Shown here: positions 11,511 to 23,968 of the stretch, one piece after another
Numbering within the stretch: the stretch's first letter is position 1
How the letters are laid out: every line of letters begins with the position of its first letter
Assembly: GCF_037325665.1 (NCBI RefSeq)
Contig: NC_090246.1
Span: 62,885,122 to 62,949,121, forward strand
DNA from: Littorina saxatilis
Lineage: Eukaryota > Mollusca > Gastropoda > Littorinimorpha > Littorinidae
Length of the DNA: 64,000 nt
Reading direction: 5' to 3'
Position numbers and translations under genes: made by a program
The notes under the pieces: model-generated
Seen by the model: only the letters and a program-made list of their open reading frames with translations
Databases searched by the model: none
What the model was told of the DNA's origin: nothing

Positions 11511-14500
11511 CATTTCATACAGTGAATAGGAAACTGGTGTTTGCAATCCAAAAACAAATGCATTTCTACAAAATGTCATTTGTAAAAGTATGCACACAAC
11601 CTTGTTTGACCTTGATATTTAAGAAAGATGCAGTTTTATTTAAAATCAGAGAAGAAAATTGAGAAAGTTTCATCAGAGCTCAGAACAAAATATATAATTA
11701 TGGGAGCCCAACATTTTGTCTGTAATTTGTAAATATTAATAACATTGTTACTCTGATGCTTTGACTGGTAATGCTTGTTGTTGTAACAGTGGGAGTACCC
11801 ATAAATAAACAAAATGCTGACACACTGGTGAGAGCTTCCTTATGAACAATATTATATATAGAAATGCTCAGATTCTGCAAGGAAGCATACAACATTACTC
11901 AGATTTTGACAATAGTCATCCCAGTTCTATCACTCTGTGACACCGAAAGACATGAAAGACATAAAAACCAATCAGAGTGCACTATTTCATCCTAACCCAT
12001 CAAGAGGCTGTTTGTTTGAAGTGCTGGTGTATGATGTAAAATTTTGTAAGGTTAGCACCATCCTTTAGTCAAACAAACAAAAACCATGAAGGAGTGAGTG
12101 AACAACTGTACACGTACTATTACTTAAAACTCAGTGAATAAGACCATACATGTGAAGAAGATAGTATAGTATAATATATACACAGTGTCAACATTTCCAG
12201 CTAGTACATATGTATACACAGTGTCAAAATCCCCCTTCAGCCATTATTTTTTTTAAAAAACCGTTATTTTTACATGGGAACCCTCAATTTACTTTTTTTT
12301 TAAACTTGAAAACTCCACATTCAAAAAAACAACACACGAATAACAATTCTGCATTTTTTTTGCTGAATGTTGCTGTCCATAACCGTCCAATATTTGACGA
12401 ATAGTGATACGAAATTCTAAATCGACCCAACTGTTATGTATGGCCACGGGAACTTAATCGAGTCACGTGACTAAATATCTTGCAGAGGGGAGCGTCTCAA
12501 AAGACTTTGAGACACCGATACCGTTCACTCTTGATCTTTGTTTCTTCATCATATCGATCCTTTGATTACGTTTATGTCAACAGCAGCTCAATAATTCTTA
12601 ATGGTGTACTTTAAAATGTTGTTACTATGTTATATTTACGACACAACTTTTCGGTGTAAAAGTCGAAACGCGTAACAATGAATAAAGGATGGGGATCGTT
12701 TCGAGAAACGCCGTTGGTGTTTGGTCACGAATATCCCAAGATGCCGGTTTTACGTTGTATGATTCTATACCATGACAACAACGCAGACATGATATAATGC
12801 AAACGATTTCACAGCTTTACTTACTTTGCAAGGTTATGGATTAACCATGCCGACGGCGACTTTTTGATGAAAAATTCGGATCTCGACATGGACGCTACTC
12901 AGGGTGCTCACTGCGCATGCGTATTGCGAATTATGTTAATCTACACGTCATCACTGTAAACTGGGAAATGGTTTGACGTCATAGTTGTAAAGGCGTATTT
13001 TACAGCCCACACTAACTTATTTTGCAGACACTTATGCGACTTCATCACTGAACGCATTTCTGAACGCATTTTTAAACGCATGCAGTTTAAGGTATATACC
13101 AATAAGTCAAAATTGCTTCCGAACATCCCACCAAATGTAAACTAAAGTTTAAATATTTTTGTTTCTGTGGCTGCTTGAGTAGACCGTGTTAAATATGACA
13201 CGAATTTTTAATTCAATTGAACTTTTTGCTCTCGTATCTAATACAGCTGATCGTGAGTCCGCCCCAATACGTCCCACACAGCCACCCCCTTTTCTCTCGA
13301 AAGCTCAAAAAGCAGAACTGCACAACGGAATTGGCACCAGCTAGACGACCAATTAAGTAGATCGGCCAGATTGATCCCAGTAAGAGAGAGAGAAAAAAGA
13401 ATGGGTTGTTCAAATCTTTTTTCGGTCACTAGAATTGACCAGTCAGTGCAGCAATATTGTTTTAACACTGTTAGAGGCAATACAATTCCAGCGATGCATT
13501 CTGCTTCAAATTCAAGAGCAAAACGAGCTGGATAGTTTGAACAAAAAGCAGGGGTCCACCCAGCGTTTCACAGTTCAGCCTGGTTCCACGAAGTAGGTTT
13601 TACAGCAATCATTTGGTAATATGACATACGACCGGGTTAAAAGTAAAACATTGAAAAACATTAATTTCTATGTAGCAATTAAATGTTGCCATACTAACTT
13701 TTGACATTGACACAATGCGGCGTTGAGTCCTTGTCTGGTTTAATCTGATTTTAAAGCTTAGGTCGCACAAGTTTGAGTCACTGTTTAAGCCTAGGCCTTC
13801 GTCGTGATTACGACCCCCATTTTGTTGCCGCTTGCGAGCGAGCCCCGCGCCGTTCGGTTGTCCGTATGACCGGCTAGTTCATTTTCAAGTAGGGGGTTCA
13901 GATTCGTAAAGTGATCGCACTTCCAAACTGTAGAGACGCCAGAACATTTTTAAAACGAAGGGTAGATATATAACATGTAGCATAACCACACTGTTGATGT
14001 TTTGTGTCATTAGCTTTCTGTGTAATGTTTCAACGTAATCCACTCAGAGTGTGAAAAACATCAATGGCCCCCTCCAGTATCACGGAAAGGTGACTGAGGA
14101 TATATTCAGCCGACAATGGCAGCGGCCATGGCGTGGAGTGACGGTTAATTTAGCTGCGGTATCGACACGCTGTGAATGAATGATTTTACTATCAGATAAC
14201 ACTCATTTTGGTCAGTTTGGTTTCTGACGGGCCTAAGCGTAATGTCGGGTTTTCAGACCCTGTCATGCAACCAGGCCATGTCCCCTGTGCAGCGCATCAG
14301 TAAAAACACCAGTCTGAAACACAGGCACATGACGTTTCATGTTTATGTGTGTGTGTTTGGGGGGGGGGGGGGGTTAGGCTGCAAGGCGCTCACTGCTATC
14401 GTTGTGTTCAACTTACACACACATTGTTCCAACAACCAGATATTTTCATTTCTATAAAGAAAACACGTCTAAAAAGGATTTTTTTTTAAATGAGCTCCTC

Positions 14501-14690
14501 TGAATCATATTGCTCACTGGATGTGTAATATTTTCCTGCAATGATTTATCTGTTAGTTGCCTCCCTTGATTTTCATTTTTGAACAATTCTGAGGTAAAAT
14601 ATTTCCCCCTTGTGATGTCTAACAAGAAAAATGTCTATACAGTTATGGTCGTTTTTAAAAAAAAAATTACTTTGGTCAGGATATAAAGCA
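11511..14690. other. Gene-free stretch
   Basis: No supported gene. A GC-richer patch near 13800-13870 and 14100-14160 could be promoter-like, but no exon follows. A G homopolymer lies at 14359-14374. Confidence 0.45.
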
Positions 14691-15758
14691 CTGTGTGTCA
14701 ACTATTTACTGCAATAGTAAATCCTGTGTAAGTGTAAATGGACAGTATTCCGAATTGTTTTCTGTGCAGCCTGTTACAAGGCAAGTAAATCCCCTGCCTA
14801 GTTATTTGTTCTTAATTTGTTCACAGATTTTAGCTGAAATTATCCCAAAAAACACAAGTATAAGAGGAAGTACAATTTTTGATGAAGAGCTGCTTATATC
14901 ACAATTTGCAGATGACACAACATTAGTTTTGGATGGTATACGAGAGAATCTTTTGTTGAATGTATGAAAGTATTGAAAGAATATGGTCGGGTTTAAATTG
15001 ATTTACAATAAAACTGTTGCTGTATGGATTGGGTATTGTGTAAACTCACCTGTTAGATTTTTGCCGGAGTATGATGTGTGTTGGAACCCTCAATTTTTTT
15101 TAAAGTTCTAGGTATTGTTTTTTCAAAAAGAGTGGATACGATTTTTTTAAAGTAATTATGAGAGTAAATTGGAAGAAATTTGGCATTACATTTTGTTGAA
15201 TACCTGGTCAAGGAGAATTCTTACACCTCTGCAAAAAATAACAGTCATAAAGACACTAGCACTTTCAAAGTTGGTGTTTTTGTTTATGAACCTTCCTGAT
15301 CAATGTAAAAAAAAAGTCTTGAATGATTTGATTAATAATATGTTTTATTCTTTTTTTTTTGAGTGGTAAAATTGATATAATAGGTTAAGTAGAAAGGGTT
15401 TGATTCAGGATTAGGAAGATGGTGGTTTGAAAATGATTGATGTTAGATGTTTTTTGTCTGCCCTTATAATAAGCTGGTCCAAATCTGCAACTCAGAGCGA
15501 GGGTAAAAATTGGTAAAATGGTACCATTTTTTTGTCCATCCTTTTTGAAGTTTGAACAGAGAGGAGGTGAGTTTGTTCATATTCTTATGTGTGAGGTTGA
15601 AAACCTATTTTGGAGAGATGTTTTTGAACATGATTATAAGTTGAATGTTAAATGTGTGCCAAATAATTGGAACGGTTTTCTTATGAAGAGAACTTTTTAT
15701 AATAAAAATATTTGAAGGTATAAGAAAGTGATTGTTTTGCCAAATTGGATTGATCATG

Positions 15759-15761
<3 letters not shown>

Positions 15762-15812
<51 letters not shown>
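15762..15812. repeat. (AT)n microsatellite
   Basis: This uninterrupted AT run lies inside the old LINE and creates false Ile-Tyr reading frames. Confidence 0.97.
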
Positions 15813-15815
<3 letters not shown>

Positions 15816-16035
15816 ATCATTTTATTGGTTCAAATGGTTATTTGAGTTTTGACGAGTTTAGAGTAACATTTTCAAATGTGGTTGTTGGTTTTTTGTTGTT
15901 TAATGGCATTTTAAAGGCAATTAAGAGTTATCAGCACCAGTTAGGCAAGGAATATTGTGAATGTTGATGTATTACACCCAGTTGTGCTGGTTGAAGGTCA
16001 TTTGTAGAAGTAAAGTTAAAGATCTTTACACTTAT

Positions 16036-16435
16036 TGAATACGAATACGAATACGAATACTTTATTATCTCATACAGAGAAATTTCAGTGTGGTGCACAT
16101 TAAAAGACAAAACAAATAATAAGACAACAGATAAAAATACCATACAAAGCATACTACACTCGCGCACGCATATGTACACTAACAGGAATAGTAACATGAT
16201 TCCAAATAGGTTAATTGCCGTCAGCTTTAGCTAAAAGTTTACCGCTAAAAACTATCATTATCACAGGACTAGATATGTCATTGAACAATATTTATCACAG
16301 GACTAGTCATTCGAGGGTTATCACACTCAGCATAAGGGTGCACATCAAAGAATATAAAAAATATTCATCACATAAATCAGTGCATATGTTCACCGGCACA
16401 CATACTAGTTTTAATTAACTTAGGTATTTAAAAAG
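16036..16435 (-). mobile_element. LINE/SINE 3' end with (GTATTC)n tail
   Basis: Read on the minus strand, the sequence ends in GAGATAATAAAGTATTC followed by several GTATTC repeats (16038-16060). That is a 3' end style of CR1/L2-type retroelements. It splits the coding remains of the L1-like LINE. The 5' limit is approximate. Confidence 0.55.
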
Positions 16436-16599
16436 CAATGGAATCAAAATGTTGATGTTGTTGTTGATGAAAAGAAAGATATTTATGAGGGTTTTTAAAA
16501 CAACCAATGATTTTCGGCTCAGGTATTTTCAGTAAAAAATAATTTATAGAACATTGCCAACTGGTTGGCTTTTATTTCAACGTAAATTAATTGCCACTG

Positions 16600-16875
16600 C
16601 AGGGATGGCCAAACTGATCTCAAAATTATAACTCGGCCAGCCCGGCGAGTAAATTCAAAAAGTCACTTGCCAGCCAAAACTTGTGCTGGCCCGGCACATA
16701 CCACAGTTGCTGCATCCGGGTTTAAATGTCTTTGAAACTCGAGAGTACAACCAAAAGTGTTGCATTTGACCAGAATTTTCATTGGCCAGCCGGGCGAGTT
16801 TCCAGGCGGTTCCTACTAGCTAGGCGGATGTTTTACTCGGCCCTGGCGATCAGGCGGACGGTTTGGCCATCCATG
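16600..16875. mobile_element. CAGGG-type inverted-repeat element, copy 1
   Basis: The ends read CAGGGATGGCCAAAC and, complemented at the right, CATGGATGGCCAAAC. A 5-bp duplication CACTG flanks it (16595-16599 and 16876-16880). It lies between two coding remains of the old LINE, so it inserted later. No ORF. Confidence 0.78.
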
Positions 16876-17161
16876 CACTGCCATATGCACATTTTGTAAA
16901 AATGAGGGAGAAACACTTTTGCACATGTTTAGGAATTGTATGTATTGCAGATTTTTGGATGAATGTGCAGGGTTGGCTGCTTACTCACTTAAAAGCATTG
17001 TGAATAAGTTGTTTTGTCAAATGAGTTGGTGATATTGGGATGTTAAAGCGGAACAGTTACAGAAAGGATATTTGATTGATTTGTTTTATCGGCCAATTTT
17101 TTTTTCTCTCTCAAAAATTAAGAAAATAGTTCCACATTTAAATGGATTTGTAAAGTTGGTT

Positions 17162-17282
17162 CTTCTTCTTCTTCTTGGCGTTCGCAGAGGTTACACAATC
17201 AGTCCAGCACTGGTGATAAATGTTGTCGTTTTCTCCAACTCCTGTCGACTGCCGTATAGTTTGGTCTGCAAGGGAGTTGGTG
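17162..17282 (-). mobile_element. 121-bp 5'-truncated tail of the RNase H LINE
   Basis: This is the reverse complement of the last part of the LINE at 44004-45670, including its (GAA)n tail (here TTCTTCTTC at the left). It is flanked by a perfect 12-bp target duplication GTAAAGTTGGTT (17150-17161 and 17283-17294) and sits inside the old L1-like LINE. Confidence 0.93.
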
Positions 17283-17340
17283 GTAAAGTTGGTTAAAAGG
17301 AGATGTTTTGATGAAAATTATTGATAACTATCTATGTAAG

Positions 17341-18753
17341 GTGTGATAATGAAAAGATTGATATTGATTGGAAATTGTACAGACATTTTTTTAGAAAATG
17401 AATTAAGTTAAAGTTGTTATTATTATTATTATTATTATTGTTATTGTATTTAATATATTGGAAAGGTTTTTGAGTCCCACACCTAATTCAAATCCTTCAG
17501 ACTTTTACCTTTTTGATTATTTGAATGTCTGAGTATACACAAACACCCCTTTCACCCTCCAGATAATCGTTGACCTAAAGAAAGCAGTTACAGCTACGTT
17601 TAAGGCAATCCCTAGATTGGTATCATTGACAATTTCGGAGGAGTAATTTGGAACACATTTTGGAGATACTGAAAAAATCGGACCATTTTACCTACAGACT
17701 CCAAACTTTGTGGAATGGTCGTGAACAAACTGAAGTTCATGCACAACAACAATGAAGATATTCGCTAAACTCTAATGACTGGAAAAATTACCTCCTTCAT
17801 GGTAAAGTTACACTTTCGCAATGGTGCGCAAAATTAATCAATGACATGAAGGAATTCCCTCATGAAAAATGACTTGATCCTGTCTATAATTGCTGTATTA
17901 AAGTCACTGACTGTCTACTGTTGGTTACGGTATACTAGCTAGGTCATTCGAATAACCCCAGAGGTAACAATCTGGGGGGCTTAAATCGGGTTAGATTGGC
18001 CACCGCTCAATTACAAACCTCGCACTGTTGAATCGATCCCCGAAATTTGAAACTTTTTTCAATCGTCGTGCATAAGCTGAAGTTAATGTACTAGTACATA
18101 TGAAGTTATTCGGTCAACAGATGTTAAAGTTATAAGCATTTTTTTGGGGTGGCTTTTTTGGGGGATCACCTTGTATATTATTACCTGACCATTTGCCTTA
18201 CATTTTCGTTTTTAGATGTGTATTAAAGCATACTACTTTTTGAAGAACATAGTACCGCTTTTCTGTACTTATCTTCACAACTGACGAAATCAGTTGTGCC
18301 ATAGAACAGCAGAACGTCAGTTTTGAAAAAAAGTTCCAACATGATTGCTACTGTGAATGCGACGTCTCCAAAAACTTTGAGGGCCATTTTCTCAAAGGAA
18401 ATCTTTGCATCATAGTCATCACGCAATCTCTGATGTCTCAAAAACTATTCATCGAAATTTCATGGACTTTTCAAGGCAATCATTCCAGACTACACTTTGA
18501 AATGTTATAAAGTTGGTAGACCTATTTCATGATGACATTTTTAATTCTTCTAGTTTGGGATGTTCAACAAATTTACCAGACATTATATTCTTCAGTTCAG
18601 TTGTTCTTGATTCATTTTTAAAGAAAAACATTTGTTCATGTATCTTATCTAGTTCTAGCATACAAATAAAACGCTAACCCATTTGTGTTCTTACAATATG
18701 AATGCTGTTGTTCCTACTGTTTAAGCGCAGATGCTGTAAATGGTCAAGAAAAC
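17341..18753. other. Gene-free stretch
   Basis: No supported gene. A short (ATT)n tract lies at 17417-17440. Confidence 0.5.
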
Positions 18754-18764
18754 AGCTAATGCTA

Positions 18765-19134
18765 TCCCCCCGCGGGTTAGGGGGAAGAATTTACCCGATG
18801 CTCCCCAGCCTGTCGTAAGAGGCGACTAACGGATTCTGTTTCTCCTTTTACCCTTGTTAAGTGTTTCTTGTATAGAATATAGTCAATGTTTGTAAAGATT
18901 TTAGTCAAGCAGTATGTAAGAAATGTTAAGTCCTTTGAACTGGAAACTTGCATTCTCCCAGTAAGGTAATAATTATTATGTACTACGTTGCAAGCCCCTG
19001 GAACAAATTTTTGATTAGTGCTTTTGTGAACAAGAAACAATTGACAAGTGGCTCTATCCCATCTCCCCCCTTTCCCCGTCACGATATAACCTTCGTGGTT
19101 GAAAACGACGTTAAACACCAAATAAAGAAAGTAA
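18765..19134 (+). mobile_element. SINE-like element, copy 1
   Basis: This 370-bp sequence begins CCCCCCGCGGGTTAGGGGG and ends GTTAAACACCAAATAAAG plus an A-rich tail. It is flanked by a perfect 11-bp duplication AGCTAATGCTA (18754-18764 and 19135-19145). A second copy lies at 19542-19931. Duplications of variable length plus an A-rich tail point to LINE-driven retroposition. I could not identify clear RNA polymerase III boxes. Confidence 0.9.
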
Positions 19135-19541
19135 AGCTAATGCTAACATTTAATCAACATTTCAAGAAAAGTTTCCCTTTAAACGGGTTGAATCTAAAGT
19201 TTGTTAGATGTAAATACCAACCGGCACATGCTTTTTCTCAGTGTCATGTTTAATTAATGTTTGCAAAAACGGGTTTATTTCAAAACAGTTATCAGTTAAT
19301 ATCTCTAATGATACTTTAACTTTTCATTAAAACTATCAAGTTTAGTAACATTTTCAGCAATGTTTAAACAAACGTTTACAAAAGGTTTGATTTCAAACGG
19401 TTGTCAGAAAGGAACGATAAAACGTTATAGTATACCATTTTAGAAGCGTTTTCAGCAACATGGTTAATTTATTAACTGATGCAAACATATTTCAAACGAT
19501 TTTCTATTAACGTTTATAAATCGTTATGTTAACGTTTAAAT

Positions 19542-19835
19542 ACCCCCCGCGGGTTAGGGGGAAGAATTTACCCGATGCTCCCCAGCATGTCGTAAGAGGG
19601 GACTAACGGATTCTGTTTCTCCTTTTACCCTTGTTAAGTGTTTCTTGTATGGAATATAGTCAATGTTTGTAAAGATTTTAGTCAAGCAGTATGTAAGAAA
19701 TGTTAAGTCCTTTGTACTGGAAACTTGCATTCTCCCAGTAAGGTAATATATTGTACTACGTTGCAAGCCCCTGGAGCAATTTTTTTATTAGTGCTTTTGT
19801 GAACAGAAACAATTAACAAGTGGCTCTATCCCACC

Positions 19836-19868
<33 letters not shown>

Positions 19869-19931
19869 TCGCGATATAACCTTCGTGGTTGAAAACGACG
19901 TTAAACACCAAATAAAGAAAAAGAAAAGAAA
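19542..19931 (+). mobile_element. SINE-like element, copy 2
   Basis: Same family and orientation as 18765-19134, with its own perfect 14-bp duplication GTTAACGTTTAAAT (19528-19541 and 19932-19945), so it inserted independently. It carries an expanded C homopolymer at 19834-19867. Confidence 0.92.
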
Positions 19932-20254
19932 GTTAACGTTTAAATGCTTTAGAAGCATTTTGGGGAACAAGTTTCAAAAATAACTTCCTTTTGAATGAAT
20001 TTGTTCATAAAATTATTTTGGTTAAACCACCACTGATTGAAATTAAAATGTCAGTAACAGATTCAAAAATGATTGCATTGTATTCTGTATCATTTTTTGT
20101 ATATAAATATTTTTTCTGGATATACATGTATCATGTTTACTCTGAAAATGTGCCCTGAATGAACGAAATGGGTTTATAAATGCAAACTATGGACCATTTT
20201 CGCAAGCCGCTTTACTACATACAGTCTCGTTGATGACGGACTGATCCGGGGTTT

Positions 20255-20500
20255 TAATAATAATAATAATAAAGTGTATTTATATTGCGCCTATCCCTTA
20301 CAAAAAACAAAAATATTTGGCTCTAAGCGCATTACAACATGTGTAGGGACTTGGTACAATCAAGTATGACAAATACAATAACACAATATACAGTCGGTCT
20401 CCTGGGTAAAAATGTGAAAAGCAGCTTCGACATTTAAACACTGCTACTAAAAAATCCTCTAACAATGCATACTGCTTTACAATATGCATTTATGTATAAA
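20255..20500 (-). mobile_element. L2/CR1-type retroelement 3' end
   Basis: On the minus strand it ends GCGCAATATAAATACAC followed by a (TTA)n tail (20257-20271), the usual end of L2/CR1-like LINEs and their SINEs. No coding remains are visible. The 5' limit is approximate. Confidence 0.6.
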
Positions 20501-21150
20501 TATAGTTAAAGAACATTGAGTTAATAGGAATTAGAAAAGGTTCTTATGATAAAACTATCTAGCGAACGACGAAGAAGAAGAAGAAGAAAACTATCAATGT
20601 CAATGTATAACAAGTCATTCAACGTAAATGGCCAAAAAACAACAACAAAGCAATAATAATAAAACAGTTATACTCAATGGCTAATAACGAGGCAGAACTA
20701 AATAGTATCGACACAAGATTAAAACAAAACATATTCCTGGAGAAACATTTATACATGTATCAAATAATCAATATAAAATACAGCCCTCGCACACTCGCAC
20801 ACACACGCCAAGGCACGTGTAGTCGCACTCATACACCGCGACAGCTATCGCGCGCACGTACAAGGGTTTTCAGGGTTAACGTTTTAGTTTCAGGCCGACA
20901 GATCTGATTGACTAACTCAATGATTTAATATCGCTTCACGTGACTTTTTTTCTTCTGAAAAACGGGTTTTCGACCAACGTTTATTTGACGTTAATGTTCC
21001 AACGTTCACCCAAACCTAAACAAATCCATGCAAACGTTAATTTAATGTTAATCAAACGTTGACATGCTACGAGCCAGGGTCATATTTTAGTGGCGTTATT
21101 CATATTATGTAGAATAATCGGCAAGCAGTGAAGCACTCAGTTTCTTCATT
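20501..21150. other. Gene-free stretch
   Basis: It contains a (GAA)n-like tract at 20571-20588, possibly another LINE tail, and a CA/CG-rich patch near 20785-20850. No supported gene. Confidence 0.45.
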
Positions 21151-21480
21151 TTCATTTCATTTTCATTTTTCAACTTTATTGTCCCATCGCTGGGAAATTC
21201 GGGTCGCTTCCTCCCAGTGGAAAGCTAGCAGCAACGGAGTCGCGCTACCCAGGTGTCTGCGTGTTTAGGTGTATTCAGCCACCTGCACTTATGGCAGAAT
21301 GACCAAGGTCTTTTACGTGCCATTGTGATGACACGGGGGTGGGACATGGCTTCCGTCTCTGGGTCTGCACATAAAGTTGACCCGTGTCCGTCCCGGCCCG
21401 AATTGCCGTTGACCATTCCCGTATTTCCGACCTTCTCTGCAGCAGTTATACTAGGTTCAAATCTCACATTACTGCTGAGA
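21150..21480 (-). mobile_element. SINE-like element with (ATTTTC)n-complement tail
   Basis: Its minus-strand 3' end is a short AATGAAAATGAAAATGAA tail (21149-21170). The body contains CTTTTACGTGCCATTGTGATG and GGTTCAAATCTCACA blocks of the kind repeated in molluscan genomes. A weak B-box-like GGTTCAAATCT lies at 21454-21464. Limits and family are uncertain. Confidence 0.5.
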
Positions 21481-21954
21481 CTGCAAACTGATGATCATCA
21501 ACAACAAAAACGTTTTAGTAAACGCTTGTGGACCCGCAAGAACTCACCAGTGTCATCCGATGATTTTTACATTTAGTCAAGTTTTGACTAAATGTTTTAA
21601 AGGCACAGTAAGCCTCCCGTAAACCATCACAGATACGGTCAGGCTTTTACACACAGTACAAACACCCTTTCATTTAAACACTCACCGATTGAGAACATCC
21701 TAGGTGCCCTCCGTAAAGAGCGAACAATTTTCAAAGAATTTATTTTTGCGTGGTTTATCTTACCCCTGAGCCATCGTGAACCCGTGTGATCCAGTTTCCC
21801 TTTTTCACAATGTAGTCGTCAGTTAGTCATTTGAATGCGACTCGATGTGAGCTTATCTACAATAGCACGTTTTTATGCACGAGACAAACGGCTGTGGTTC
21901 ACAAGAACTCTAGCGATGGCTTTTGACTGTTCAGGAGAGGAACGGCGATATGCC

Positions 21955-23968
21955 GCATAAAAATCCAAACAGAAATGCGCCGGTCTTACTGGCGATACCA
22001 GGAAAACATCTTCACCCAACCCCCCTCCACTCCCGAAAACGACTCCAAACCCCAAGCCGACCCCAAACCTGACCACAAAAAGCTGTTCACCTACATCAAA
22101 CACCAACGCTCAAACAGTTCTGGTGTCTCAGCCCTCAAGTCAAATGGAAAGCTAATCACCGACCCAAAACTCAAAGCTGAAGAGTTAAATGCTCAGTTCT
22201 TCAAGGCGTTCAGCGAAGGAACTACATACTCAGAAGCAGAGTTCAGGACGAAGTGCACCATGCCTGACTCCCCTGACGACTATCCAGCCATGGATGAACC
22301 CTCCATCAGCACCCAGGGAGTCGAGAAACTTCTGACAAATCTCAACCCCCACAAAGCCACAGGACCTGACGGGCTCACACCCCACGTTCTCAAAGAACTC
22401 GCTAAGGAAGTGGCCCCCATCCTAACCTCCATCTTCTCCTCATCTCTACACTCCGGACAAGTCCCCTCTGACTGGAAAATAGCCACAGTTGCCCCCGTCT
22501 TCAAGAAGGGTGAGCATTACAAGCCCTCCAACTACCGCCCCATCTCGCTCACCTGTATCTGCTCAAAACTCTTGGAACACATCTTAGTGAGTGGCATCAT
22601 GAACCACCTCGAAACCAAGAACATCCTGACCGGTCAACAGCACGGCTTCCGTAAACACCGCTCGTGCGAGACACAATTACTCGAGTTCATCGAAGAAGTC
22701 TCTACAGCCATGGAACGTGGTACTACAACGGAGGCAGTGGTGTTAGACTTTGCCAAAGCTTTCGACCGTGTAAACCACAGTCTGCTCTGCCACAAGCTCT
22801 ACCACTACGGCATACGAGGAAAGACCAACAGCCTCATCGCAAACTTCCTCAGCGGCCGCACGCAGTCAGTCGTGGTGGATGGTGCGCAATCCAGCTTTGT
22901 CAAAGTGAAGACCGGAGTCCCCCAGGGCTCTGTCCTAGGGCCCTGCCTCTTCCTCTGCTACATCAATGACCTCCCCTCCAAGATATCTTCCCCTTCAAGA
23001 CTCTTTGCTGATGACACAGCCGTCTACAGGTTCATCACCTGCGCAGAAGACCCAGCCAAGCTTCAGGAGGACCTCCAACGCCTAGAACAATGGGAAAAAG
23101 AATGGGACATGGCCTTCCACCCAGACAAGTGCTGTGTGCTGCCCTTCACCCGAAGCCATTCTCCCCCTCTCTCCAACTACACCCTCCACGGCCAGACGTT
23201 GGAGAGAGTCACCTCCACCAAGTATCTTGGGGTCATTCTAGACACTAAACTAGACTTCACCCAGCACATCGAGAACATCTGTGCCAAGGCCAACAAGACG
23301 CTGGGCTTCCTGAGAAGAAACCTGAAGGTATGCTCCAGCCTCACCAAAATGCTGGCCTACAAGACAATAGTCCGCCCTATTCTTGAGTACGCCTACACAG
23401 TATGGGACCCACACTCCGACAGGCTCATCACAACCCTTGAGAAGGTCCAGCGCAGAGCAGCCAGATTTGTCACAAACCGCTACCATAACACCTCTAGTGT
23501 CACAGATATGCTGACGCTACTCGAGTGGCCTACGCTACAACAACGACGTCGCTGCGCCAGACTCGCTATGCTCCACAAGATTCTCAACGATCAAGCCTGC
23601 GTCTCCTGTGTCGGCCTCAAGCGGCAACCTCGAAGTGGACGTCGCAGCAACCACAGCCAACAGCTGGGAATAATCCCGTGCCGCACAGACTACAGAAAGT
23701 TTTCTTTCTTCCCGAGGACCACTGTCGACTGGAACTCCCTCCCATCAGATGTTGTCGAGGCCCCCTCCTATAATGCCTTCTGCTTGAGGGCAATGAGGGC
23801 CATTCAGGCACAGTAACCGCCCTCCCCCTGCCCCACCTCTTTTATTTTTTATTTACTTATTTTTTTTTTTATCTTTGTTAAGGACACACACTTGCACTTC
23901 GCCAACATGTTAGTAATGGTCAATTCATTGATCGCTGAACATTATTGGAAGAAGAAGAAGAAGAAGAA
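21955..23968 (+). mobile_element. 5'-truncated LINE (Jockey/CR1/L2 group) inside the TTAA element
   Basis: The element carries a long open ORF2 remnant and ends in a (GAA)n tail (23948-23968). Comparison with the empty relative at 55528-56263 places the insertion between the GCGATATGC side and the CCGTCGTCTG side. No clear target duplication was found. The endonuclease half is missing. Confidence 0.85.
21975..23816 (+). CDS. LINE reverse transcriptase, C-terminal 613 residues
   Basis: This frame is open from the truncation point to a TAA at 23814-23816. It reads as reverse transcriptase: NPHKATGPDGLTPHVLKEL (fingers), KKGEHYKPSNYRPISLTCIC, VVLDFAKAFDRVNHSLL with the first catalytic Asp, GVPQGSVLGPCLFLCYINDL, then RLFADDTAVYRF with the catalytic FADD. 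After it come STKYLGVILDTKLDF and the thumb. The C-terminus has the RKFSFFPRTTVDWNSLP block usual in CR1/L2/Jockey-type LINEs, and there is no RNase H. No endonuclease domain is present because of 5' truncation. The intact frame suggests a fairly recent insertion. The start codon at 21975 is a matter of convention only. Confidence 0.92.
   Translation: MRRSYWRYQENIFTQPPSTPENDSKPQADPKPDHKKLFTYIKHQRSNSSGVSALKSNGKLITDPKLKAEELNAQFFKAFSEGTTYSEAEFRTKCTMPDSPDDYPAMDEPSISTQGVEKLLTNLNPHKATGPDGLTPHVLKELAKEVAPILTSIFSSSLHSGQVPSDWKIATVAPVFKKGEHYKPSNYRPISLTCICSKLLEHILVSGIMNHLETKNILTGQQHGFRKHRSCETQLLEFIEEVSTAMERGTTTEAVVLDFAKAFDRVNHSLLCHKLYHYGIRGKTNSLIANFLSGRTQSVVVDGAQSSFVKVKTGVPQGSVLGPCLFLCYINDLPSKISSPSRLFADDTAVYRFITCAEDPAKLQEDLQRLEQWEKEWDMAFHPDKCCVLPFTRSHSPPLSNYTLHGQTLERVTSTKYLGVILDTKLDFTQHIENICAKANKTLGFLRRNLKVCSSLTKMLAYKTIVRPILEYAYTVWDPHSDRLITTLEKVQRRAARFVTNRYHNTSSVTDMLTLLEWPTLQQRRRCARLAMLHKILNDQACVSCVGLKRQPRSGRRSNHSQQLGIIPCRTDYRKFSFFPRTTVDWNSLPSDVVEAPSYNAFCLRAMRAIQAQ

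Larger units (their letters stand above)
14690..17340 (+). mobile_element. Decayed L1/Tx1-like LINE with three later insertions
   Basis: On the plus strand there are scattered ORF2 pieces in several frames: the reverse-transcriptase block QFADDTTLVLDG (14911-14946), KTLALSKLVFLFMNLPD (15244-15300), a segment reading like the C-terminal RLRYFQ..IIYRTLPTG region near 16510-16570, CTFCKNEGETLLHMFRNC (16888-16940), and LIDLFYRPIFFSLSKIKKIV (17073-17130). The FADDTTL form of the catalytic motif fits L1/Tx1. Many frameshifts and stops make it an old copy. It is interrupted by an (AT)n tract, a LINE/SINE tail (about 16036-16435), a CAGGG-type element (16600-16875) and a 121-bp LINE tail (17162-17282). 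Confidence 0.8.
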
